Counted from the stretch's first letter, positions 26,601 to 35,945 are shown. The stretch: 40,118 nucleotides of DNA from Weissella cibaria (GCF_004521965.1 NZ_SDGK01000101.1:1-40118); one strand, 5' to 3'. A program made the numbers and translations. The notes: generated by a model not told the origin, from the letters alone.

Positions 26601-27604
26601 TCAGGATTAAATTCAGGATGATCAGCCGGTTGCGCAACACCCGTTTGATCATCAAAATACGTCATTTTGCCATCAACTGACGCAGCAATTCCTTTCAACA
26701 TCCGACCTTGTTCATCAAAATCATAAACCTTGTTTGCGATTGTCTGAATTCCCGTTTCGAAATTACCCTGTCCATTGAAGTAATACGTATCTCGATTGGC
26801 TGTTTGGCCGAAATCATTCTTGATTTGATAACCATTTTGATTAAACCCGTAGATAACGCCATTAACTGCTTGCGTTTGTGTCAACGCGCGTCCTTCTTGT
26901 CCATCATAGTATGCTCGTTGACCGTCACTTTCACGCCAATCACCTTTGACTTGTTTGCCATCGGCGTCAAAGTAAACCTCAAACGTATAATTTTTTTGTT
27001 GTCCGACCAACTTTTTCCCAGCTCGATAATAGACCCAATCACCGCCTTCATCATGGTAACCATCTGACACTGCACTGCTGATCACTGCTGATTCGCTCGT
27101 GGCTGTTTTGACTGAAGATGCTGAACTATTCGTTGCAACCGAACTAACATTTGTACTCGTTACCGCCAATGACTGGCTACCAGCGGCATCGCTAGTTGTT
27201 GCCTTTAGTGACGATTTAACAGCCGCTGATGACATTGGCGCAGAGGAGATCGCAAACTGCGATCCAGCATATGGCGCAGCCACGCTATCACTCACGGTAC
27301 TTGCGCTTGTGGTATCACTTACCGCACTTGTACTTGCGCTATCAACCGTGATGCTTACGCTGTCGGGCAAATCACTTGTGACAGAACTGCCTGACTGTAC
27401 TGGCGACGCTGATTCTGGTGACTTGGTGACACCCATGTCATTGCTAGCCTGTGTCATCTCCGTTAGCCTTTGCTCATTTGGTAATACAGTATCAGCCTGC
27501 GCGTTACCAACGAATGCTAACCCAACAAACAAGGCACCGGCAGCTACCCAAAGCTTTCCGGATTTGTACATCTTTTTCCTAAACTTCTGTAACTCGTCTT
27601 GCAA
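23609..27604 (-). CDS. dsr: Dextransucrase (GH70 glucansucrase), C-terminally shortened by a nonsense codon
   Basis: Secreted enzyme that builds alpha-1,6 glucan (dextran) from sucrose. The TTG start has GGGGAT upstream and keeps the KxYKxGKxW signal (KMYKSGKLW, residues 11-19) with cleavage after AQA near 37. A Ser/Thr-rich variable region (about 45-180) and N-terminal YG-type repeats (about 185-325) follow. The circularly permuted catalytic core has motif [11 protein letters not shown] (nucleophile Asp572), motif [12 protein letters not shown] (acid/base Glu610), motif [12 protein letters not shown] (Asp683) and motif [10 protein letters not shown] (1043-1051). The SEVQT variant points to dextran. 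C-terminal repeats follow until TAA after residue 1331; the ancestral protein had about 1,463 residues. The core is complete, so activity is likely, with altered glucan binding or product size. Confidence 0.92.
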   Translation of the reverse strand: MQDELQKFRKKMYKSGKLWVAAGALFVGLAFVGNAQADTVLPNEQRLTEMTQASNDMGVTKSPESASPVQSGSSVTSDLPDSVSITVDSASTSAVSDTTSASTVSDSVAAPYAGSQFAISSAPMSSAAVKSSLKATTSDAAGSQSLAVTSTNVSSVATNSSASSVKTATSESAVISSAVSDGYHDEGGDWVYYRAGKKLVGQQKNYTFEVYFDADGKQVKGDWRESDGQRAYYDGQEGRALTQTQAVNGVIYGFNQNGYQIKNDFGQTANRDTYYFNGQGNFETGIQTIANKVYDFDEQGRMLKGIAASVDGKMTYFDDQTGVAQPADHPEFNPETEPVPDRNIKHNVAHGTTPEDFDTMAGYLTADTWYRPTDILEDGETWRESQPTEFRPLLATWWPTKQTQADYVNHMHHALDMVDKNVSASDSEANLTAATDAIQAAVEHQITVRQSTTWLRELMAAFVVTQPQWNKTSEAVNDDHLQGGALTFENNGDTDANSNYRLMNRTPTNQTGERLYHIDDSLSGYEFLLANDVDNSNPQVQAEQLNWLYYLMHFGEFTADDPDANFDGVRIDAVDNVDADLLQLAAQYFRDAYGMATNDATSNKHLSILEDWSHNDPAYMQAHGNDQLTMDDYMHTQLIWSLTKSEAQRGTMARFMDFYLANRTSDDTENTAQPSYSFVRAHDSEVQTVIAEIVTKLHPEAGNGLMPTEEQMAEAFKIYNADQKKVVKTYTYYNMPSAYAMLLTNKDVIPRIYYGDLYTDDGQFMATKSPYFDAISAMLQARTKYVAGGQTMAVDQQDVLTSVRFGKGAMTANDLGNAETRTEGVGLIVSNNPKLQLGQQDNVVLHMGLAHANQAFRTVVLTTATGLTIYNDDDVPIRYTDNKGDLIFNNHDVYGVLNPQASGFLAMWVPAGAPATQDARSAASTNNSTDGSAYHSNAALDSQVIFEAFSNFQAMPTSHDTYTNVVLANHADQLHDWGITSVQLAPQYRSSTDGTFLDAIIQNGYAFTDRYDLGFGTPTKYGDDKDLRNVIKALHANGMQVMADFVPDQLYTLPGKELVQVTRTNNMGEPDTYSDIQHILYVTSTRGGGEYQKQYGGEFLERIRGLYPDLFTTRQISTGQTIDDSVKIKEWSAKYLNGTAIQGRGAGYVLRDNGTNAYYKVTANGGNVNLPNQLLGQPVMTGFYHEADGYHFETLSGTSARDTFIMYDNGKLYYFDAQGVMVTGKQRVHQDQYCFLPNGVALTDAFLQTADGQRQYYDKAGRLVINQYVTDHQANAFRVDADGNVVRNQALTLDGHEQYFGTNGVQAKAVLIRADDNRAHYYEANSGNLVK

Positions 27605-27700
27605 AATTATATCCCCGTATTCTATTCATATCCCCAAGGCCTTGGTGTAGAGTTCACCTTAACGCGTGAATAATCTCTCTGTCAATTTTTTCATAATGTC

Positions 27701-27718
27701 ATTATAGAACCGGTTCCA
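27701..27718 (-). promoter_or_regulatory. Putative dextransucrase promoter element with cre-like palindrome
   Basis: The minus strand reads TGGAACCGGTTCTATAAT. The centre GAACCGGTTC (27707-27716) is a perfect 10-bp palindrome. TGGAACCGGTTCTA matches the catabolite-response (cre) pattern at 11 of 14 positions by my count, and overlaps a consensus TATAAT at 27706-27701. No good -35 accompanies this -10. A TTGACA at 27685-27680 is an alternative promoter start. A LacI-family regulator (CcpA or a sugar repressor) is inferred only from the CG-centred palindrome. Confidence 0.4.
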
Positions 27719-27935
27719 TTTTATTCATATGCAGGTATAATCTGTCCGGTCATTCAAATCGAGGCTTTTATCTTAATTACATTTAGTCCCAGTACCCCCT
27801 CTTTACTCAGACCATTAGCTCCTGGAGTCCCCTTTAGTTTACAACTGTAAATCTAATATGTTTAAAATATCAAAAGTATACGAAAATAAATTTTTGATAT
27901 TTCACAAACCACCATTATTAACAGACCAAATAAAT

Positions 27936-27977
27936 AAAAAGCCGATGATTTGCCAGTTACTAACTGTCAAATCATCG
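27936..27977 (-). terminator. Terminator after the MFS transporter gene
   Basis: A long stem, CGATGATTTG paired with CAAATCATCG, is extended inward by CAGTTA/TAACTG with one mismatch and followed on the minus strand by GGCTTTTTA. Confidence 0.92.
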
Positions 27978-27994
27978 ACCTTAAAAATATTATG

Positions 27995-29209
27995 TTATTT
28001 GAAATGTTGCGCATGTCGTTTACTAATAATCTTAATTGCCAGCATACCGACAACCATCATCGCGCCAAGCAAAAAGACCGTCCATTCACCTAATTCAGAT
28101 ACCCCGTATCCAAACGCAATTGTTATAATTGGAGCAAATAAATCTGTCGCAAAGAAGGAAATACCAAATACTCGTCCCAAGTATGCTGGTGCACTCTCTT
28201 GTTGACGAACTGTATTAATCTTAATAACAAATGACGCTCGAGCGAATCCGTTCAAAATAACCAAACCGATAAACACCCAAATTTCTTGAATGAATGTGCC
28301 GATGATAAAAGCCCCACCTAGAATAAATAAATCCCAATAAAGCGTATTTAACGAATTAAATTTTGGTAAGCGGGCCAAAATGATGCCCGCAATGATGCCT
28401 GCAACTGCAGCCAAAGTTAATGCCGTAGAATATGACGAAGCAGATCCGCGGTAATTGTGCTGAATCAGAAATGGCATCGCAATAATAAATCCTTCAAAGA
28501 AGAAATTACTCCACATCGTTAGCAACATCGATTCAAACAATTTTGGTTGAGACAACACATATTTGTAACCGCCCACCAAACTAGCTAGAAATGGCTCAGA
28601 TAGCGTATTGGGATCTTTGGGTTGTGGATGATATCTAATAGCCAAGTTCAACAAGACTGTGATGACGAGCATCACACCAAACAACTGTAGAAATGTTTGC
28701 AAGTTAATCCATTTCAAGTGAAGCAACAGACCACCAACTAGTGGTCCAAACGCTTGTCCCGTCGAAAAGGCAGCGCTTGCCCATGCGTTAAACCGGGCCA
28801 GGGCACTCGACTTAATGACATCTGGCAAAATTGCGCGCGCAGCTGGATACGCAAATGAGACATCCACATTCAAAATGAAAGTTAGAAAGAACAACACCCA
28901 TAGCTGCGGCTTAGTCGAATCGATCAACAACGATAATGTTAACACCCCAATGGCACCAAATAAATCTGCGCCCAACAATACCCATTTACGATTAAAGCGA
29001 TCCAGTACTGAACCAACATAAACATCATTTAATAAGTAAACCAAAAAGCCAAAACCCGTTAGCCAACCCAAAATTTTTGCATTGCCATAACTAGACACTA
29101 AAAACCAATTCAAGCCAAACCGATAGACCCCATCGCCAAACACTGAAGCAAAATTCGACGCAAGCAGTGGAAAACTAAATTTCGCTAAGCGCTTATCATT
29201 TTCAATCAT
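27995..29209 (-). CDS. MFS transporter, possible drug or metabolite exporter
   Basis: A 404-aa integral membrane protein with about 12 hydrophobic segments. The family's inter-segment motif is visible as GSVLDRFNRKWVLLGADL near residues 62-79 (the loop 2-3 motif A in a variant form). The arrangement resembles the MFS_3/enterobactin-exporter-like branch (MdfA/TetA-like relatives are possible). The substrate cannot be told. The start is strong: AGGAGG lies 8 bp before ATG, with a TATGAT -10 about 45 bp upstream. A good terminator follows, so it is transcribed alone. Confidence 0.8.
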   Translation of the reverse strand: MIENDKRLAKFSFPLLASNFASVFGDGVYRFGLNWFLVSSYGNAKILGWLTGFGFLVYLLNDVYVGSVLDRFNRKWVLLGADLFGAIGVLTLSLLIDSTKPQLWVLFFLTFILNVDVSFAYPAARAILPDVIKSSALARFNAWASAAFSTGQAFGPLVGGLLLHLKWINLQTFLQLFGVMLVITVLLNLAIRYHPQPKDPNTLSEPFLASLVGGYKYVLSQPKLFESMLLTMWSNFFFEGFIIAMPFLIQHNYRGSASSYSTALTLAAVAGIIAGIILARLPKFNSLNTLYWDLFILGGAFIIGTFIQEIWVFIGLVILNGFARASFVIKINTVRQQESAPAYLGRVFGISFFATDLFAPIITIAFGYGVSELGEWTVFLLGAMMVVGMLAIKIISKRHAQHFK

Positions 29210-29272
29210 ATCAGTTCACCTCCTACCTATAATTCTCTCCAGTGTATCATAGCGCACTCACCAGTAACACCG

Positions 29273-29316
29273 AAAAAAAGACCATGTGCCCAGTAACATT
29301 ACCACACACGATCTTT
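29273..29316 (-). terminator. Terminator after the DMT-transporter pseudogene
   Basis: On the minus strand, a 12-bp stem (29305-29316 with 29277-29288, two G-U pairs) with an inner GTAA/TTAC pairing is followed by a T-run. Confidence 0.85.
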
Positions 29317-29330
29317 TCTAATCGTATTAA

Positions 29331-30282
29331 TTAAAGAAACTTGATGAAGACAATACCGACAGCCATCACAACAACACCCAAAATTTGAATACCGTTAACA
29401 CTAGCCTTGGCTGAACGCCACCATCCAAACTGTTGTACCAACATTGAACCAACAATTTGACCAATCAAGCCCATCGTAATCGTCAAACTGGCGCCAATCT
29501 TTGGCGCTGACAAAACACTGGCGAAGACGAATAGACCACCCAAGATATCACCTATCCAGTTCCATGACTTGGCCTGCTTTAACTCAGAAACCTTAGGCAA
29601 GCGCTTATCAACGACTAAAGCAACGATCGTAATCAAGATAAACCCAACAAAGAATGAGATAAATGAGCCTTGCACTGGCGCTTGCAACAAATCTCCCAAG
29701 TGACCGTTAATCGCCTGCTGCCTTGCTGACAATGTTCCAGTAAAAATGGCCCAGATTTGCCAACCAAGCAAGACCGGCTTTGTTTCACTCTCCTGAATGG
29801 CCTTATCCATTACTTCCACATCCTTGTTTAGAACGTTCAGCAATACAACTGCCACAACAACACCAACAATAAACACAATCAACCCGGTGACGCGCATTAA
29901 TGTTAAAGGCGTTTGTTCCGTGCCAAACCAACCAAAGGTATCAATAAGCGTACCCATTAAAATTTGACCCAAAATTGGTAAAATAACAGTCTGAATTGCT
30001 TCCAAGCGTGGAAATAGCAGCACGTTCGACGTCAAATAGACAGCACCTAACACACCACCTAGCCAAATCCAAGCCGGATTTGAACTGATGAAATTCCTGA
30101 TGGGAGCACGCGATGTGACATAACCGCACTCAAAACGCCTAGAAATATTGACCCAATCAAAATGAATTTGCCGCTGAAATGAATGGTGAACCGACCACCT
30201 TCTTCATGTTAGCGTTAATTAGTTTTTGGTTTGTCAACACAAAACCAGCAAAGAACGACAAACCTAAAAATACAAGAACCAC
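29331..30282 (-). pseudogene. DMT-family transporter (DUF606/YdcZ type, two repeats), broken by two indels
   Basis: The intact part (30053 to 29331) codes the second half of a DUF606-type drug/metabolite transporter: WLGGVLGAVYLTSNVLLFPRLEA, then a second repeat with NGHLGDLLQAPVQGSFISFFVGF. The true start is a GTG at 30282 after GGGAGA, coding VLVFLGLSFFAGFVLTNQ and then INANMKKVVGSPFISAANSF. There the frame hits TGA because one T is missing from a T-run (30159-30162). A second shift follows at CGCG (30109-30112), explained by a duplicated CG. Correcting both gives exactly 951 nt, a 316-aa protein of normal family length. Any internally started product would lack about 75 N-terminal residues and is unlikely to work. 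Confidence 0.85.
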
Positions 30283-30617
30283 AATTCTTCTCCCAGAAAC
30301 TTACTTATAATTATTATTGTAGTTCTTTAAAAATGAAATGAAACCATTTTGAGCAAACAAATTTGTGAGATTTGGTTCTTTATCAATTAACATGTCTTGT
30401 ATTAATAGTATTTTCAATAAACGCATCCGCACAAATACTTCACAAGCTTGTGAAGTGTTTTCCGTTAAGTGTTTCAACGAATCAACAAAGAGTTCTATTC
30501 TTTTTGGTGTTAGTGATTAATCAGCAACGCTTTTTTGCATTTATCAGTCATTCTCAAAACAAAAATACCTGACTTGGTATGTTTTTAACTGTGAAAAATA
30601 AGTATTCTGGTGTTACT
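30283..30617. other. Intergenic region between rpoD and the DMT pseudogene
   Basis: About 335 bp without a convincing gene. It contains a perfect 20-bp palindrome at 30437-30456 and the AT-rich leader of the pseudogene. A 66-codon plus-strand frame at 30372-30572 lacks a ribosome site and is not called. Confidence 0.55.
30437..30456. repeat. Perfect 20-bp palindrome
   Basis: The sequence is ACTTCACAAG followed directly by its reverse complement CTTGTGAAGT, with no mismatch or spacer. It could be an operator for a dimeric regulator. As RNA on the plus strand it could fold into a hairpin followed by GTTTT, a weak terminator. It lies about 155 bp upstream of the DMT pseudogene start and about 180 bp past the rpoD stop. 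Confidence 0.7.
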
Positions 30618-30652
30618 AAAAAACCGAGGCATTCGCCCCGGCTCATTTTTTT
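30618..30652. terminator. Terminator after dnaG-rpoD
   Basis: The stem CCGGGGC/GCCTCGG (one G-U pair) with loop GAAT is flanked by A- and T-runs on both sides. It directly follows the rpoD stop on the minus strand. Confidence 0.9.
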
Positions 30653-30656
30653 AATT

Positions 30657-31790
30657 TTAATCCAAGAAATCACGCAATTGCTTTGAACGTGACGGATGGC
30701 GTAACTTACGAAGTGCCTTAGCTTCAATTTGACGAATACGCTCACGCGTAACCCCAAATACCTTACCGACTTCTTCTAACGTACGTGTACGACCGTCTTC
30801 CAAACCAAAACGCAAACGCAAAACGTTCTCTTCACGATCCGTCAACGTGTCCAGTACTGATTCTAGCTGTTCTTTCAACATTTGGTAAGCGGCTGAATCT
30901 GCAGGTGAAATGGCTTCGTTATCTTCAATAAAGTCACCCAAATGCGAGTCATCCTCTTCACCAATTGGTGTTTCTAATGATACAGGTTCTTGCGCAATCT
31001 TCAAGATGTCACGAACCTTGTCTGTTACAATGTCCATCTCGGCACCAATTTCTTCTGGCGTTGGCTCGCGTCCCAAGTCTTGTAGCAAGTTACGTTGAAT
31101 ACGAATCAACTTGTTAATCGTTTCAACCATGTGCACAGGAATACGAATTGTACGAGCTTGGTCGGCAATTGCACGTGTAATCGCTTGACGAATCCACCAT
31201 GTGGCGTACGTTGAGAACTTAAATCCCTTACGGTAATCAAACTTTTCAACCGCCTTCATCAATCCCATGTTTCCTTCTTGAATCAGGTCCAAGAATTGCA
31301 TACCACGACCAACATAACGCTTAGCAATTGATACCACCAAACGCAAGTTAGCTTCTGCCAATTCTTGCTTGGCCGTTTCATCACCTTGCTCAATACGCTC
31401 GGCCAAAGTAACTTCTTCGTCACCAGTCAGCAATGAAACACGACCAATTTCCTTCAAGTACATTCGGACGGGGTCATTAATCTTCATGCCAGTTGGCGCA
31501 TCAGCAGCTTGCTTCAACTCCTTTTCTGACAACTTAGTCTTCTTATTTTCCAATGAACGCGCAGTTGGCTCTCCCTTTTCATCAACAATTGAGATTCCTG
31601 CGGATTCGATCTTTTCGTATAATTCATCGATTTGATCAGCATTCAAACGCATTGGCTTAACCAAAGCATCTTGGAGGGCATTTTCCTTGATTTCTTTATC
31701 AGCTTTGAACTCCTTGATGATGTTCTTCACTGCCTTATCAAACTCAACTTGATCAAACTTAGCTGAGATAGGTGCTTGCTTTTCTGCCAT
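30657..31790 (-). CDS. rpoD: Primary RNA polymerase sigma factor (sigma-A / RpoD)
   Basis: Housekeeping sigma factor of 377 aa. Region 1.1 is at the N-terminus. Region 1.2 is [21 protein letters not shown]. Regions 2.1-2.4 run from [20 protein letters not shown] through the core-binding [20 protein letters not shown] to the -10-binding [22 protein letters not shown]. Region 3 follows, and region 4.2, which binds -35, is [20 protein letters not shown] near the C-terminus. It lies 15 bp after dnaG, the standard Firmicutes macromolecular-synthesis order (without rpsU here). Confidence 0.98.
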   Translation of the reverse strand: MAEKQAPISAKFDQVEFDKAVKNIIKEFKADKEIKENALQDALVKPMRLNADQIDELYEKIESAGISIVDEKGEPTARSLENKKTKLSEKELKQAADAPTGMKINDPVRMYLKEIGRVSLLTGDEEVTLAERIEQGDETAKQELAEANLRLVVSIAKRYVGRGMQFLDLIQEGNMGLMKAVEKFDYRKGFKFSTYATWWIRQAITRAIADQARTIRIPVHMVETINKLIRIQRNLLQDLGREPTPEEIGAEMDIVTDKVRDILKIAQEPVSLETPIGEEDDSHLGDFIEDNEAISPADSAAYQMLKEQLESVLDTLTDREENVLRLRFGLEDGRTRTLEEVGKVFGVTRERIRQIEAKALRKLRHPSRSKQLRDFLD

Positions 31791-31805
31791 AGCGGCCTCC
31801 TTAAG

Positions 31806-33719
31806 TTACTTGTGTGTTTGTTTCTCACGAAGCGCAGCCAAATATTCAACACTTAGCTGAGCAACTAATGCATCATTGTGCATTTGATTAGCTTCTTTAA
31901 TTTGTCGTTGTAACCCATTAATTTTATCAGATAATGGTGCGTCATGACTAATAAATTGAATATATTCATCAACTTGCGAACGATCAGTGAATAATTCAGG
32001 CGCGTAAGTATCCAACGTGGCCAGTATTCTGGTCAAATCAGCTTTCTGTACATAGTCCATAAAGCCCGCCATATCGGTGATTGGCTGGTTACCATGCTCT
32101 GATCGGTAACCTGACGCGAGCATCATAATCGTTTCATACGGTACATCGGCAAAAGTGAAATCTGGTGTGTTGGTTACTTGTAGCCAAACATCATTATCCT
32201 GCAACATCCAAGCTAGCAACATTCGCTCAACTTTTTCAACCCGCGAAATTGTCGGCGCAACCGGTGCTGGAACAGGCGCGAGCGCACTATCTTGCCATTC
32301 ATCATATGGTGCCGCACCAAAATTAGTATCAGTAACTCGCTCGCTTTGGCGTGGGCGATTATTATTCGAGCGTCGCGGATTAGACCGCCGAGCTTGTTGT
32401 TGCAACAACAACGGCCGTAACTGATCCTGTAAGGCGTCCAAACCGATATTGAACTCCTCACCGATTTGGCGCAAGTAGGCTTCGCGCATAACCGGTTCGG
32501 TCACAGTTGCAATCGTGCCTAGTACATCACTAACATAGGCAAACATTTCTGTTTGATTTGTTAAATCACGACCCATCCGTAAATAACGGATATTGAAAGC
32601 AATCGGATCTTCCGTATTATGTGATAACACATTCAAAAATGCTGACACGTCATTCGCGCGTAAAAAGTCATCTGGATCTTGGTTGTCCGGAATGTGCACA
32701 ACCGTGGCTTCCATTTTAACGTTCTGTGCCACTAAGTCGAGCGCTCGTTTTGTCGCCCGTTGCCCAGCGTCATCAGCATCATAACTGATACTAATCTTGT
32801 CGGCCATTCGTGATAGAACCTGGACTTGTTCCGTTGTCAAAGATGTTCCCATTGAGGCAACACCATTTTGAACACCAGCTTGGAATGCGGCAATGACATC
32901 CATAAATCCTTCGAATAAGACAACTTGTTTTTGCTTACGGATAGCACCTTTCGCCAAATCCAAATTAAATAATTCTTGCGACTTATTAAATAGCGGACTC
33001 TCTGGCGAATTTATATACTTGGCCTGTGAATCGTCATTCGATAAACGGCGTCCAGAAAAAGCGATTGGGTATCCCACAGCATCACGAATTGTAAATAGCA
33101 CACGATTCGTGAAACGGTCATGCAATGACCCATCGTCCCACTCAATAAATAATTCAGATGCTCGCAATAATTGATAATCCACACCCTGTTCATTGAAAAA
33201 ATTGTATAAAACATCATTTTCGGGTGCGTACCCTAACATAAAGGCATCAATCGTTCCGTCATCTAAACCACGATCGTGTAAGTACGTCAGCGCGGTATCA
33301 CCAGCGTCGGTGTTAACGAGTAAATGATGGTATAGCTTCGTTGCATCTGCATACAGTGATCGTAAGGCTTTTGTTTGTGGATCAACTGTTTCAGTTGGCT
33401 TATCTGCCGTGTAAGATTCATCAAGGTCAACGCCCGCAAACGGTGCGACCTTTGCAACCGCTTGTGGGAACGTTGCATTATCAATATCCATGATAAAGCT
33501 AAACACGTTCCCCCCACGCCCGCATGAGAAGCAGTGATAAATTTGCTTATCTTCATTAACCGAAAACGAGGGCGTACGTTCATCGTGGAACGGGCACAGT
33601 CCAAACAGATTACGCCCCTGCTTTTTCAGTTGTACATATGGCGAAATGACATCAACAATGTTGACACGCTCGCGAATTTCTTCGACAAGGTGTTCTGGAA
33701 TACGTGTTGCGATAATCAT
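31806..33719 (-). CDS. dnaG: DNA primase
   Basis: Synthesises RNA primers at the replication fork. The N-terminal CHC2 zinc finger is complete (CPFHDERTPSF ... YHCFSCGRGG). The TOPRIM core is visible with VVLFEGFMDVIAAFQAG and the acidic DADDAGQRATKRALD. The C-terminal helicase-binding region (about residues 450-640) is more variable and preceded by an Arg/Asn-rich linker. Start choice is uncertain: ATG at 33728 and ATG at 33719 are both in frame. I chose 33719 because AAGAG is then about 9 bp upstream. It is first in dnaG-rpoD, with a promoter at 33759-33786. Confidence 0.95.
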   Translation of the reverse strand: MIIATRIPEHLVEEIRERVNIVDVISPYVQLKKQGRNLFGLCPFHDERTPSFSVNEDKQIYHCFSCGRGGNVFSFIMDIDNATFPQAVAKVAPFAGVDLDESYTADKPTETVDPQTKALRSLYADATKLYHHLLVNTDAGDTALTYLHDRGLDDGTIDAFMLGYAPENDVLYNFFNEQGVDYQLLRASELFIEWDDGSLHDRFTNRVLFTIRDAVGYPIAFSGRRLSNDDSQAKYINSPESPLFNKSQELFNLDLAKGAIRKQKQVVLFEGFMDVIAAFQAGVQNGVASMGTSLTTEQVQVLSRMADKISISYDADDAGQRATKRALDLVAQNVKMEATVVHIPDNQDPDDFLRANDVSAFLNVLSHNTEDPIAFNIRYLRMGRDLTNQTEMFAYVSDVLGTIATVTEPVMREAYLRQIGEEFNIGLDALQDQLRPLLLQQQARRSNPRRSNNNRPRQSERVTDTNFGAAPYDEWQDSALAPVPAPVAPTISRVEKVERMLLAWMLQDNDVWLQVTNTPDFTFADVPYETIMMLASGYRSEHGNQPITDMAGFMDYVQKADLTRILATLDTYAPELFTDRSQVDEYIQFISHDAPLSDKINGLQRQIKEANQMHNDALVAQLSVEYLAALREKQTHK

Positions 33720-33758
33720 CACCCCCATCTCTTAAAATGAACTTTTCCAGCTCTTATT

Positions 33759-33786
33759 ATTATACGCCGGAACGTACAATATGCAA
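33759..33786 (-). promoter_or_regulatory. Promoter of dnaG-rpoD
   Basis: On the minus strand, -35 TTGCAT (33786-33781) and -10 TATAAT (33764-33759) are 16 bp apart, about 40 bp before the start codon. A TTGACA at 33798-33793 has no matching -10 and may be an alternative. Confidence 0.55.
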
Positions 33787-33946
33787 GTAACTTGTCAAGC
33801 CCCTATAATCTAGCCAAAGGCCGGTATATTAACATTTTTCATTTTTGTATAAAATATTATGTAAACTTCAGGATCCTAAAGTGTCCTACATTTTATAGTG
33901 AAATATCTACTGTCTTGGGATTCCTTCATTTAACAAACACCGCTAG

Positions 33947-33983
33947 AAAAAAACACCAATTGTCTCAAACAAACAATTAGTGT
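33947..33983 (-). terminator. Terminator after the universal stress protein gene
   Basis: On the minus strand, an 11-bp stem ACACTAATTGT / ACAATTGGTGT (one G-U pair) is followed by a T-run. Confidence 0.85.
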
Positions 33984-34029
33984 CTTTTACAAATTTATTA
34001 ACCGGTCCCCCAGTTAGATGATTTTTTAT

Positions 34030-34479
34030 TTATTGCCGTACAACCATGACCGTAACCGGCGCATTTGCTGCAACATAACCGGATTGTGTCCCAAAATAGC
34101 GATCAGAAAGCGATCGTTTTGAATGTGCCCCGATCACAATCAAATTAGGTTTAATAACCGGAATAATGTCACGGACAATCACTTTACCCGGCTCACCGTC
34201 ACGCAAGACAGTTGCGACCGTGTTTACACCTGCATCGAGGGCCTCTTGCCGGTATCGTTTCAAGGCATTTTCGACATCAGCGCGCGCGTCAGTCGTGCGC
34301 TCCTTCGAAAGCGCATCGAACACATTTAACTGATCTTTTTCAAAAATAGATGCGATAATCAACACCGCGCCATCCTCATGGGCTTGGTGGATAGCGTTAG
34401 CCAAGGTTAATTGACCTAACTCAGAATCGTCCACAGCTGCCAATATAATGGGATAATCCAACTCATTTTCTATTGTCAT
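34030..34479 (-). CDS. Universal stress protein, UspA family
   Basis: Small cytosolic protein (149 aa) of the nucleotide-binding UspA fold: YPIILAAVDDSELGQLTLANAI at the N-terminus and a C-terminal loop IVIGAHSKRSLSDRYFGT. The canonical ATP-binding pattern is G-x2-G-x9-G-S/T. Here the second glycine is serine (G-A-H-S, nine residues, G-T), so ATP binding is plausible but not certain. The ATG follows GGGGGAC. A promoter with CTGAAA (34543-34538), 17 bp and TATAAT (34520-34515) lies just upstream. The gene is monocistronic. The exact stress signal is unknown. Confidence 0.9.
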   Translation of the reverse strand: MTIENELDYPIILAAVDDSELGQLTLANAIHQAHEDGAVLIIASIFEKDQLNVFDALSKERTTDARADVENALKRYRQEALDAGVNTVATVLRDGEPGKVIVRDIIPVIKPNLIVIGAHSKRSLSDRYFGTQSGYVAANAPVTVMVVRQ

Positions 34480-34514
34480 GTTACTGTCCCCCGTAGCTTT
34501 AATTGCCTATCCGT

Positions 34515-34543
34515 ATTATACCGTGTATTTAGTTGAATTTCAG
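34515..34543 (-). promoter_or_regulatory. Promoter of the universal stress protein gene
   Basis: -35 CTGAAA and a perfect -10 TATAAT with 17-bp spacing on the minus strand, about 36 bp before the start codon. The -35 lies just before the stop codon of the upstream efflux gene. Confidence 0.6.
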
Positions 34544-34544
34544 C

Positions 34545-35879
34545 TTATTTTTGTGGACGATTAATTATAAATACAACTAATGATACAACAACAAGTACTG
34601 CTAATACGACCACACCTATTTGCGATCCACGGACGACCCCAGTATTTGCATACGCTGCAACAGCACTCGCAAAAATTTGTGCAACGACCGCTGTGGCACT
34701 GGCACCGATAAACTGGGTTAATGTATTCAAGATACTATTACCATCGGCATTATCAGCACTAGGCAACGTTGCCAACGTAATTGTCATTAGGTTGGCATAT
34801 GACAGTCCAATTCCGACCATCAATAACATGTGCACTGCCATCAGCAACCAGAAGTTTAATTGGCCAAACAATCCCGCCATCAGCAACAAAGCGATTGTCG
34901 CAATCGTTACACCCAGCAAAATTGGTTTTGTAGCACCCACCTGATCTAACAAGCGGCCAGAAATTGGCGCCAAAACTGAACCAATCACAGCCCCAGGAAA
35001 CATAAACAATCCGGCAGCTGTGGCGCTGACGTGCAAGCCAAGTTGCAAATAGTTCGGCAGAATAAATGATAGCCCCAGTAAAATAGCTTGGTAAACCAAA
35101 AAGCTATAAAGATAGGCATTAAATTTACGGTTACGCAAAATACTTAAACGAAGCAAGGGTTGGCGCTTATTGAATTGGTAGTAAATGACCAACACAACCA
35201 AAGCAATGACAATCCATAGTATTGACATCTTTTCAATCGCAATTAACAATAACCCCAAGCCGAATCCCAGTGTTATAAAGGCCGGCAAGGCAAATTTTTC
35301 AGTTTTTTCAACTGATTCAATGGGCATACTTGTTAATCCCATCACCAGTGAAATAACTAAAAGTACAATCAAAAACCAGAAAATAGCACGCCATCCAAGG
35401 CTATTAAGCATTACACCACCATATGTAGGTCCGATGGCAGGGGAAATCGAGGTTGTCATCGTCCCAATCCCCATCATCACGCCCCGTCGATCACTAGGCG
35501 ACTTAGTTAGGATAATATGAAACATCAACGGTAGTGCGATTCCTGTTCCGATACCTTGTAAAACACGTCCAGCTAGCAAAACACCCAAACTTGGCGCAAA
35601 GGCGTCAATAAGCACCCCTAGAATAAATGCTAAATTTGCAATAATAAAAAGTCGGCGTGGCGCAAAATTTCGAATCAAAAATGCAGATACCGGTACAATA
35701 ACTGCAATCGCAAGTAAATAACCCGTTGTTACCCACTGAATACCATTTGCTGTTGTGCTAAACTCATGCATCAACTCAGGGAACGTGACATTCATTGACG
35801 TTTCAATCAAAACACCACTAAAACTCATAATTCCGGCAGCCAGTACAGCTCTAAGTACGTGCCATTCCTTTGCTTGCAT
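34545..35879 (-). CDS. MFS multidrug efflux transporter (DHA family, EmrB/QacA/LmrB-like)
   Basis: Proton-driven exporter of 444 aa with 12 or more membrane segments. The sequence shows the DHA2-type start (LAAGIMSFSGVLIETSMNVTFPELM), the ANGIQWVTTGYLLAIAVIVP segment near residue 50, motif-A-like NFAPRRLFIIANL, and motif C GIGTGIALPLMF near 110, typical of drug:H+ antiporters. The start is ATG 35879 after AGGAGG. The frame stays open 35 codons further upstream, but those would cover the leader terminator and have no ribosome site. The leader (35880 to about 35987) looks like a transcription attenuator, so expression is probably inducible. Substrate is unknown. Confidence 0.85.
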   Translation of the reverse strand: MQAKEWHVLRAVLAAGIMSFSGVLIETSMNVTFPELMHEFSTTANGIQWVTTGYLLAIAVIVPVSAFLIRNFAPRRLFIIANLAFILGVLIDAFAPSLGVLLAGRVLQGIGTGIALPLMFHIILTKSPSDRRGVMMGIGTMTTSISPAIGPTYGGVMLNSLGWRAIFWFLIVLLVISLVMGLTSMPIESVEKTEKFALPAFITLGFGLGLLLIAIEKMSILWIVIALVVLVIYYQFNKRQPLLRLSILRNRKFNAYLYSFLVYQAILLGLSFILPNYLQLGLHVSATAAGLFMFPGAVIGSVLAPISGRLLDQVGATKPILLGVTIATIALLLMAGLFGQLNFWLLMAVHMLLMVGIGLSYANLMTITLATLPSADNADGNSILNTLTQFIGASATAVVAQIFASAVAAYANTGVVRGSQIGVVVLAVLVVVSLVVFIINRPQK

Positions 35880-35893
35880 CTCCAATCGACCTC

Positions 35894-35945
35894 CTAAAAA
35901 ATAAAAAAGGCGCGACATCACTGCTAATCGCAATGATGTTACGCC
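35894..35945 (-). terminator. Attenuator-type terminator in the efflux-gene leader
   Basis: On the minus strand, the arms at 35945-35930 and 35924-35909 pair at 15 of 16 positions, with loop GATTA and a T-rich tail TTTTTTATTTTTT. It ends directly before AGGAGG of the efflux gene and after that gene's own promoter, so it must be bypassed for expression. Confidence 0.87.

Larger units (their letters stand above)
27605..27994. other. Intergenic region upstream of the dextransucrase
   Basis: About 390 bp without a gene. It holds the dextransucrase leader and promoter candidates (TATAAT at 27701-27706, TTGACA at 27680-27685), the cre-like palindrome and, at the far end, the terminator of the MFS gene. 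The stretch 27740-27930 is AT-rich and shows no other structure that I can defend. Confidence 0.6.
33729..34029. other. Intergenic region between the usp gene and dnaG
   Basis: About 300 bp holding the dnaG-rpoD promoter on the right-hand side of dnaG and the usp terminator at 33947-33983. The middle (33800-33940) is AT-rich, and I see nothing further that I can support. Confidence 0.6.

Noticed and set aside
27099-27650. 183-codon plus-strand frame opposite the dextransucrase N-terminus
   Set aside because: It is the mirror of the Ser/Thr/Ala-rich variable region, whose biased codons keep the opposite frame open.
30372-30572. Small plus-strand frame between rpoD and the DMT pseudogene
   Set aside because: No ribosome site, crosses the 20-bp palindrome, and shows no recognisable protein features beyond AT-driven hydrophobicity.
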